DNA from: Edaphochlamys debaryana
Lineage: Eukaryota; Chlorophyta; Chlorophyceae; Chlamydomonadales
Assembly (NCBI GenBank): GCA_016858145.1
Contig: JAEHOE010000034.1
Coordinates: 372,001-436,000 of the forward strand
DNA length: 64,000 nt
Direction of reading: 5' to 3'
The number at the start of each line of letters is the position of its first letter. The first letter of the stretch is position 1. This document shows positions 56,822-64,000 of this stretch, piece after piece. The notes below the pieces were generated by a model. That model searched no databases and had not been told where the DNA came from. It saw only the letters and a list, made by a program, of their open reading frames with translations. The translations under genes were made by a program, and so were the position numbers.

Positions 56822-58140
56822 CGTGCCAAATGCTGCGAGGTGGCTACGCTTTTGGTATGGGTTCTAGCCTGGGCCTGGGCTGCCCATGGGCAAGCCGTGA
56901 GCTGCACAGCAGCTGCACTCGTGGTGTCCATCCGTGCCTGTCGCGCGGCTGGTGCTCCGTTCCTAGGGTTGTGCGGCGGTCATCACGGTCGCCCGGCGGG
57001 TTACTTGCGCTCGGACTGAAAGGCACGGGCAAGAGGGGGTATGCTGGGTCACCCGGACGGAGTCTGTCTGTGAAAGGCGCCGCCCCATATGAAGTCTAGC
57101 GTGCAAGAAGTAGGAGTTGAGGTGTATGGAGCCGGACCGTTGGTGAACACCGCGGGCGCACAGAAATGGAATAGACGTCCTGGATGTGTGGGCCAGATGT
57201 GACCCGAAGTGTCGCCGGCGGTGCGGCTCGCATTATTATGGACGTGCTCCGAGCACGAGCCATGCCACCCGTGAGGTGGGGCTGCGGAGCCTGGCAGGGA
57301 TTCGTCTTCCCGGGTACCCTGGAGCCTCCCGGGGGTCCTAGTGAGGCATGTCATGGGGCATGCCCTGAGTACACTGTTGTATGCCAGTTCCGGCCCACGG
57401 CAATGGCGCGTTCGGTGCGCCAGGTGTGTTGTGTGCACAGGTGCAGGGGCCTGTTGGGCGGCACTAAGAGCTTGTGCTGACATGGGCGGCGGACAAGGGA
57501 AGGCTGCTGGAAGGCACTAATGGTTGACATGCGGGGTGGACAGGCGTTAACTTCAGGCAGGCTTGACGATGTTCAGGTTGACGTTGGTTCGCGGCGCACG
57601 CACGCTCCTGGCAACCAACCGGGAAGGACCGGAGCTGGCAAGGGCAAGTGGTTATGCTGCGTCACCTAGAGCTGAGAACGAGTTGCTGTATGGAGCCCTG
57701 CCAGCTCGGGAGAGTATGGAGGAGTGTGGAGCCGGGCCGTTGGTACACACCGCGGGCGCGCAGAGATGGCGAGCGTGACCCGGACCGTCGCCGGCGGTGC
57801 AGCCCGCAGCATGGAAGTGCACACGTGGGCACACGCGCTCCGAGCACGAGCCATGCCAGCCCTGCAGGCGCACCTTGTGATATTCCAGTGAAAAGGCATG
57901 CGCGGGGGCCAAGTGGCGTGGGGGATTCTGTGTTACACAGGGATTATTTTAGACAACGGGGCGTAGTGCCGCTCGCAGGGGCCGTGCAGCGTGGCGGGGG
58001 GCATTGGTCGGGGGCGGCGGGGGCTGCCAAGAATCTCACCACCGCATCGCAAACCCAGTCCGAGCACCGGCACCCGCGAGACCACCTTATCCTCAGTTGT
58101 CTGTACCTGCCATTATCATAAGCACAGCCTGGCACAGCAT
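56822..58140. other. Intergenic region between copies H and I
   Basis: No exon is supported. The stretch holds a duplicated segment (listed separately) and, from about 58000, the distal promoter block of copy I (GGGGGCTGCCAAG, CATCGCAAACCCAG). No RNA gene or mobile element was recognised. Confidence 0.4.
57121..57865 (+). repeat. Intergenic segment present twice, about 595 bp apart
   Basis: About 57121-57270 and 57716-57865 share GGAGCCG(G/A)CCGTTGGT, ACACCGCGGGCGC, GTCGCCGGCGGTGC and CTCCGAGCACGAGCCATGCC with small insertions and deletions between them. Neither copy has coding potential resembling the neighbouring genes. Confidence 0.6.
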
Positions 58141-58168
58141 TTTGGCGCGAGAGTCCGCCCGCAATATC
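58141..58168 (+). promoter_or_regulatory. Family promoter box of copy I (AGATCT diverged)
   Basis: TTTGGCGC at 58141-58148 is exact; the AGATCT palindrome is ATATCT here (58163-58168), with the same 14-bp spacing. The ATG follows after only 15 bp because I has an N-terminal extension. Confidence 0.55.
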
Positions 58169-58183
58169 TCCAGCAGCAAGTCC

Positions 58184-60532
58184 ATGGGGCCCTGCTTCAG
58201 CTGTGCTTCACGGGCTGATGTGGATGGAGGCACAGCCCTGCCTCAAGCAGAGCCCGGGGTCGCCCCGGAAGCGCCCGAGACTGATGCGCGGGCGCCATCG
58301 CTGGTGGATGTGCTCGGACAGCTCGAGCTGCCGACGGTGGAGGCGCTCATCGACCAGCTTGTTCGCTATTGCAGCATCGCCAATCTGCGCCTGACATGCC
58401 GGGCGCTGCGGGACCTTGCGGACGCCAGCATCCGCCTGGCGTCAAGCCTTATGATTCAGCTTCGAGAAGATGGCACCGTCACAGAGCCGCTGGCGGCCCT
58501 GGAGCGCTGGGGCCGCCGTGGCGGCCTAAGGCTCATGCTCCAGCTGCCGGCTGAGGCCCCAGGCGGCGTGGGCGCACTCCTGCCGGCGGCCTTTGCCGAC
58601 CTGCCTGAAGCGGTGCGGCGGCGCGTTTGTGACGTTCACGTGCACCGCAGCAACTGCTTAGCCCCCAGCCCCGTTGTCTCGAGCACAGCAGTGCCTGCCC
58701 TGGCGTCGCTGCTGCCCGGCCTGCGAAGCCTTGGACTGTCGGAACTGCCCTCGACGTGGAGCCCTGGTGGCGCGGGGGAGGCCTTCACGGGTGAGACGTA
58801 CGACAGCTGCGGTCAGGGCACAGAACTAGTCTGGCGGGTGACAGCAATTGTCTTTGGACACGCAGCAGCCTCGCGATCCGCTCACATACACATGCCCGCT
58901 CGAGCTATTGATTTCGCTCTCCGCTTCCCGGGTTCTCACGAGCAGCCCTGAACACATGCCCGCCTGCCATTCCACAACCCCTTCCCCAGCCCTGGCGGCC
59001 CTGGGCACGCTGGAGGAGCTGAGACTGCCCGGCGTCCCGGGCGTGACAGGCGTAGAGGCGCTGGCGGGCAGCCTGCGCAGCCTGTCGATCTGGGAGCGCG
59101 AAGATCCCCGCCATACCCTCACCCTGTCGGCGGTGGCTCCCTTAATACAGCTCACACGGCTTCAGGAGCTACGCCTATGCGTGGCGGATGCGGACCTGGG
59201 GGAGGGCTCCCTTGTCCAAGCCCTCCTGCGCCTCCTGCCGCCATCGCTCCGCCTGCTCACACTCCACCACGCAGCGCGGACCGGTCTCCCAAGCCATCGC
59301 ATTGACGCAACCTTTGGGGTGTCCAGCGGCCGCCTGGTGTCAGCCGGGCTTGACTATGTACGGATTGAAGCGCTGGCGGTCTTGGCCCGGCAGGAGCTAC
59401 TGCCCTGCCTGGGGTCGGGCGGGCGGCTGGCGAGTCTCAGCATCGGATGGGTCCTCGTCGACGGCTGGGGTGACACCGATGTGGCACCGGTCCTGGAGCT
59501 GTGGCGGCGCAGCGACCGGGCCCGTGTCAAATCCCTGGGTGTGGAAAGGCGCCGCAGTGCGGCGGACGTCTGCAGCGCCCTGGCGGCTCTGGGGCCTGTT
59601 GAGGAGCTTCGTATCGTGTGCAGATGGCTTGGCATCCACATCGCCCTCCCCCCGCAGCCTCCGCCCCCACCACCGGCCTCCGCCTCCGCCCCTCTCGCGG
59701 ACCTGCCCCCGCCCGAGGAGGTCCTGCGGACGGCCCTGCAGCGCATCGTCCTGCCGGGGCCTGGCGGGGCCGAGGGCGGGGCCGCCGCGGGCGGCACGCC
59801 GGGGACCGCGGCGGACGAGGACGAGAAACTTAGGCTGTTCTTTGCGGCGTTCGAGGAGAAGCACTGCAGTCAAGGGCTCATCCTGCGGGGCCCCGCTGCC
59901 GCCGCTGCGCTGGCACAGCTGAGCACCGATCTCGTTGCGGCGTGGGATCAGAACGTGGTTTGCGTCAAGGCTTGGGCCCAGGACTTGGAGCGCCGGGCGA
60001 GGGCGGCGGCGGCAGATGCCGTTGGGGGCGGCCGTCCCCTCATCAAGTCCGTCATCTTTCTGCCGCCAGCCTCCGCCGTGCTCCTCAGTTGCATCAAAGC
60101 CAAGGGCGCCGCTGAGGCGGTGGTCGCTGCGGTGGAGGCCGCTTGGGACGGGAGTGAGGTGCAGCGCGCAACGGTTCCAAATGTGTCGACCTGCAGGGAT
60201 GCCTCGCTGGGTTGGGGCCTTGGCAAGGTGCGTCCAGAGGTCACGGGATACAGAGGGTACCGAGCGTCAGCGTGCCCTCTGCTGCTTGCATGGTATCCCG
60301 CTGCCCTGTCCCTTGATCCGTTGTGGACACTGCCTGCTGCTTGGTCCCTCCCGCTGCGCAAGCAATCATTCGGCCCCCGGCCCGCTTCACTACCCCTCGC
60401 CCGCAGGTAATGAGCGAGCTGTGGGCGGCCAGCTGCGCGGGCGCGGGAGGGCCTAACCTGCAGCAGCGGGTGGAGTGGGCGCTAGCGGTGAAGGACCTCG
60501 TTGATGGGCAGTCCGTCTGGGTCCCTTTTTGA
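58184..60532 (+). CDS. F-box-like / leucine-rich paralog I (656 aa, 3 exons)
   Basis: Exons: 58184-58790, 58990-60227 and 60407-60532. The N-terminus MGPCFSCASRADVDGG is about 25 residues longer than in other copies; its Gly-2 and cysteines could allow lipidation (inference). The F-box-like part is APSLVDVLGQLELPTVEALI and LRLTCRALRDLADASIRL. Exon 2 is the longest of the family because of an insertion of about 25 residues (EDEKLRLFFAAFEEKHC, then a duplicated-looking VAAWDQNVVCVKAW) before the DLERRARA helix. The last exon reads VMSELWAASCAGAGG and ends SVWVPF. The start of intron 1 resembles that of copy B. Confidence 0.8.
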
Positions 60533-61767
60533 GCAGAAGTGTTGCGCCCCACGTCCATCCTCCTCGTTTTCCGCCCCTTTTGGGGCGCCCCGCTTGTTGT
60601 TTTGAGGCGGGTGTTTCATTTGCTCCTGCCCGATTTGCTATAGGGAGCCCTGCCGAAGCAGGAAGGCCCGTGCCCCAGTTCGTAGCCTGCCGCTTGCCCT
60701 GGGCAGGTCTGGGTGCGGCGGGTCTTGACGCAAGGCGGAGGGTGGCGAGGTGGGGTGGCGGAGCCTGGCGCGGTATCCTCGTGGTGTTGCATGACCTGAT
60801 CGGGGGGAAGCGGACGCAGCCCCTGTCAGCAGACCATGATCGGCAGGGGAGGTGCAGGCGCGGTTGGTGTGTGCGTGGGTAGCGCAGGGCTGACGGGCTG
60901 CGAGGCTGTGCACTGCAAGGCTGGATACCTCATGCGGTCCCAGGGGCTGTGTCGACTGGGTTGTTGGGCCGATAGCTGGCTGACGGTCAGGGGCTGGGAG
61001 CTGTCATAAGTTGACTTCACTTGGTGGCTGCTTATGAGCTGTCCCACGCGCGAAGTGATGGCAGGCCATATTGGCCGACGAGGCTCTGGCTTGGGCCTCG
61101 GAGTCTTTGACCTACCCCTCTGTAAGGTGTCCTCGACGTGCCCGCTACACGCCCACGCTCCGTGTCTCTGTCAACTGCCGTACAGCACCGTGGCGGTGGT
61201 TGCAGGGAAGGATGTGGGCAGGTCAGTGGAACGAGGCTGGCTGCCATCACCCCCACCAGCCCCCACTGCAGCCCGGGGAACCGGCGTGCGATCGTTACCG
61301 GCCGTGTCAGCACCCGGAGCTTCCCGTCTTTCTCCCTCCCCGCCGCCTGGTGGGGCGCAAACGTACCCCGGTACGCTCTGGGCTGCGTACAGGCTGGCGG
61401 CGATCGAGAGGGGTCAAAGGCTCCACGGGGCTCCCCGGGGCGCAAGAGTCAGAAGCGTGTCGGGGGGCGCAAGCGTGCCGCGGGGAGCTTGCCAGCATCC
61501 GTGACGGGCCGGCGTACAGGAGACTGCGGGGCGTCTTGCTTTGCAGGGGCGAGGGAGTACTGGCATAGGCAGCAATGCCATGGCATGTGGGTGAAGCCGG
61601 GTGGCGCAGTACTACGGAGGGGACGGCGGGAGCTGCCAGGGCCGGGCACGCGGCACGACGGCATCGCACCCCAGCGAGGGGGGTTGCAGCGCTGGGTGCA
61701 CCAATACATCGAACGCTCCTAACTCAGAGCTTTCGTGCCATCGCACTCACCTGTGTCGGTGCCCCGT
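60533..61767. other. Intergenic region between copies I and J
   Basis: No exon is supported. TGTAA at 61121-61125 lies about 590 bp past copy I's stop and is a candidate poly(A) signal. From about 61585 the sequence is homologous to the region upstream of H, with the distal block at 61618-61705. No RNA gene or mobile element was recognised. Confidence 0.4.
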
Positions 61768-61795
61768 TTTGGCGCGCAACGTGCCGCGAAGATCT
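61768..61795 (+). promoter_or_regulatory. Family promoter box of copy J
   Basis: TTTGGCGC at 61768-61775 and AGATCT at 61790-61795, 14 bp apart, end 78 bp before the ATG. It lies in a longer block of near-identity with copy H. Confidence 0.6.
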
Positions 61796-61873
61796 CTAGC
61801 GATATGAGCCCACCTCACGCTCGCAAGCTAGGTGCAATAGGCTAGGCAGCTTAAAGAGCCTAAAGGCACTGTC

Positions 61874-64000
61874 ATGGCCAGCGCGGGGCCCGAGGCTGCG
61901 GAGGGCTCGGCGCCATCGCTGGTGGATGTCCTCCAGCAGCTCGAGCTACCAGCTTTGGATCGGCTCATGGACGAGCTGGCTTGGCCTTGGCTGAGCTATC
62001 ACCATCAGAGCATTGCACATCTGCGCCTGACGTGCCGGGCTCTGCGAGACCTCACAGATGCCAGTGTCCGCATTGGGCCGCGACGCCTGGCACTGCAACT
62101 CCGCGAAGATGGCATCGTCACGGAGCCGCTGGCGGCGCTAGGGCGCTGGGGCCGGCGAGGCGGCATCACCCTAAAACTAGAGCTGCAGGCTGAGGCCCCA
62201 GACGGCGTAGACGTGCTCCTGCCGGTGGCCTTCGCCGAGCTGCCGGAGCAGGCGCGGCGGCGCGTGCGGGAGGTTTACGTGGGCCCCAGCAACTACTCAG
62301 CCCCCAGCCCCGTTGTCTCGGGCGCAGCAGTGGGCGCCCTAGCTGCGTCGCTGCCCTGCCTACGAAGGCTTAACGTCATGAACTTGCTCCCAACGTGGAC
62401 CCCTGGCGGCACGGGGGAGGCCTACACAGGTGAGACCTGGGTCAAGTGGCCGGAGCTGCGCAAGAGGCACTTCAGCTGCTCGGTGGTCCTCAGCGCGGCA
62501 GCTTGCTCTCAGCGGCAGGCTGCTGGGACTCAGAAGCTGCTGCTCCCCTGCCCGCCTCCTGACCCACAACCCCTTCCCCAGCCCTGGCGGCCCTGGGCAC
62601 GCTGGAGGAGCTGGAGCTGCCCGGAGTCCCCGGCGTGACCGGCATGGAGGCGCTGGCGGGCAGCCTGCGCAGCCTGAGGCTCGGGAGCACCGCGATCCTC
62701 ACCACACCCTCACCGTGTCGGCCGCCGCTCCCCTGGGCCAGCTCACACGGCTCAAGACGCTAGATCTCTACCTTTCGGATATCGAACTGGGGGAGGGCCC
62801 TACACTGCGGAACCTGCTGCGCCTCCTGCCGCCATCGCTCCGCGTGCTAACGCTTGATAACCGGAAGTGGAGCGGTCCCCTGAGGCATGGCCTTGACGGC
62901 ATCTTTGGGGTGTCGGATGGCCGCCTGGTGTCAGCCCAGCTGGGCTGGGAATGGCGGCCCCAAGAGCTGGCGGTCTTGGCCAGGGGTGAGCTGCTGCCCT
63001 GCTTGGGGCCGGACGGGCGGCTGGAGAGCCTCAGCGTCGGCAGAGTCCTCGCCGACGGCTGGGGCTCAACCGATGTGGTTCCGCTCCTGGAGCTGTGGCG
63101 GCACAGCGATCGGGCCCATGTGCAAACCCTCGCTGTGGAGAAGCAGGACAGCGGTGCGGACGTCTGCAATGCTCTGGCGGCTGTTGGGCCTGTGGAGAGC
63201 TTGTGCCTTGACGGGGATCTTCCCATCAAGCTTGCCTTGCCTGAGCAGACCCCGCTCGCACCACCCGCTCACGCCCCCCTTCTGGACCTGCCCCTGCCCG
63301 AGGAGGTCCTGCGGATGGCCCTGCAGCGCATCGCCCCGCCGGGGGCTGGCGGCGAGGGCGGGGCCGCGGGCGGGAGGCCAGAGTCGGCGGTGGACGAGGC
63401 GGAAGATGACGGTCAACTGCTCCTCGTGCGGGGCCCTGCGGCCGCTACTGCGCTGGCGCGGCCCAGAGCAAGGGCTCTGAAAGCCTGGGCCCAGGACCTG
63501 GAGCAACGGGCGAGGGCGGTGTTGGGGCCTGCCCTGAAGCTCAGGGGTCCGCTCATAGAGGAGGTGCTCCTGCTGCCGCCCGCCTCCGCCGTGCTCCTCG
63601 GTTGCAGCAAAGCCGTGAGCGCCGCTGAGGCGGTGGTCGCTGCGGTGGCGGCGGCCAGTGACGGCAGCGAGGCGGTGCGGGTTACTATCCCACCATCAGC
63701 AGATTCAGTGGAATCCGCCCTGGTCTGGGGCCTTGGCAAGGTGCGTGCATGGGTCGTCGATTGAGCTGTGAAGCTGTTGGGCCTAGCGGGCCTGATCCCT
63801 CCAAGTTGCCCGCATCCCCCAACAAGTTGCCCGCATTCACCGGGCGCCTTCCTGACTCACTAGTCCAACCCCGCCACTCCTCCCACCACCCCGCAGGTGC
63901 AACTGCTTTGGTCCGTCCGTCCGCTTTGATCTGGCCTGCTGGCTTGGCCCAGCATGTAAGCACCCACCCACCCCCTCTGCGTCCCTCTCCCTCCCACCCC
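61874..64000 (+). pseudogene. F-box-like / leucine-rich paralog J, frameshifted and cut by the window end
   Basis: Exon 1 is 61874-62429 and exon 2 is 62582-63740; the short last exon lies beyond the window, since the sequence at 63895-64000 matches the end of copy H's intron 2. One base is missing near 62685 compared with H (GGCTCGGGAG against GGCTACGGGAG), so the frame set by exon 1 reaches TAG at 62761-62763. The family frame resumes (HTLTVSAAAPLGQLTRLK) and stays open to the donor at 63740. Exon 1 and the start of intron 1 are almost identical to H: 3 differences in 254 bp. It is either a recent pseudogene or carries a sequencing error. Confidence 0.75.

Overview
The window looks like nuclear DNA of a chlamydomonadalean (volvocine-type) green alga. 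It is very GC-rich. Its genes are split by many short C-rich introns with GTGNGN donors and YAG acceptors, its proteins are rich in Ala, Gly and Pro, and TGTAA poly(A) signals lie downstream of several genes. All exon models here were built by hand from splice consensus, reading phase and family comparison; none has transcript support.

Layout. (1) 192-2322 (+): first member (copy A) of a ten-copy paralogous family. (2) 3277-15963 (+): a 32-exon DHX29/DHX57-type DExH-box RNA helicase with UBA-like and RWD regions and Gly-rich tracts. (3) 17217-23915: four small genes: an unrecognised 162-residue protein (-), two small hydrophilic proteins transcribed head to head (61 aa on - and 118 aa on +), and an unrecognised 211-residue protein with a basic/acidic N-terminus (+). 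(4) 25574-44954: six consecutive minus-strand family members (B-G). (5) 45869-47869 (-): a propeller-like plus BTB/BACK protein, divergent from (6) 48362-53454 (+), a 12-exon UBZ4-type zinc-finger protein. (7) 54519-64000 (+): family members H, I and J; J runs off the window.

The paralogous family is the main feature. Every member has three exons. Exon 1 carries an F-box-like segment and the start of a leucine-rich region, a phase-1 intron follows a conserved GEAYAG-type sequence, a large exon 2 carries the leucine-rich region and an alpha/beta-looking C-terminal part, and a short separate exon carries a near-invariant ELWAAS...GEGG...QQRVEW motif before a variable tail. I could not assign the family to anything described. 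Seven copies are open; F, H and J carry frameshifts. Nine of ten copies have an exact TTTGGCGC (E2F/DP-type) site 13-17 bp from an AGATCT palindrome (relaxed to ATATCT in I) shortly upstream of the start, and most have a second conserved block further upstream. This suggests coordinated, possibly cell-cycle-linked expression. Orphan promoter/start-codon debris and patchwork identity between distant copies point to active duplication and gene conversion.

The neighbouring genes have no evident pathway link to the family. The F-box-like family and the BTB/BACK protein could both be ubiquitin-ligase adaptors and the UBZ4 finger could bind ubiquitin, but this shared theme is inference.
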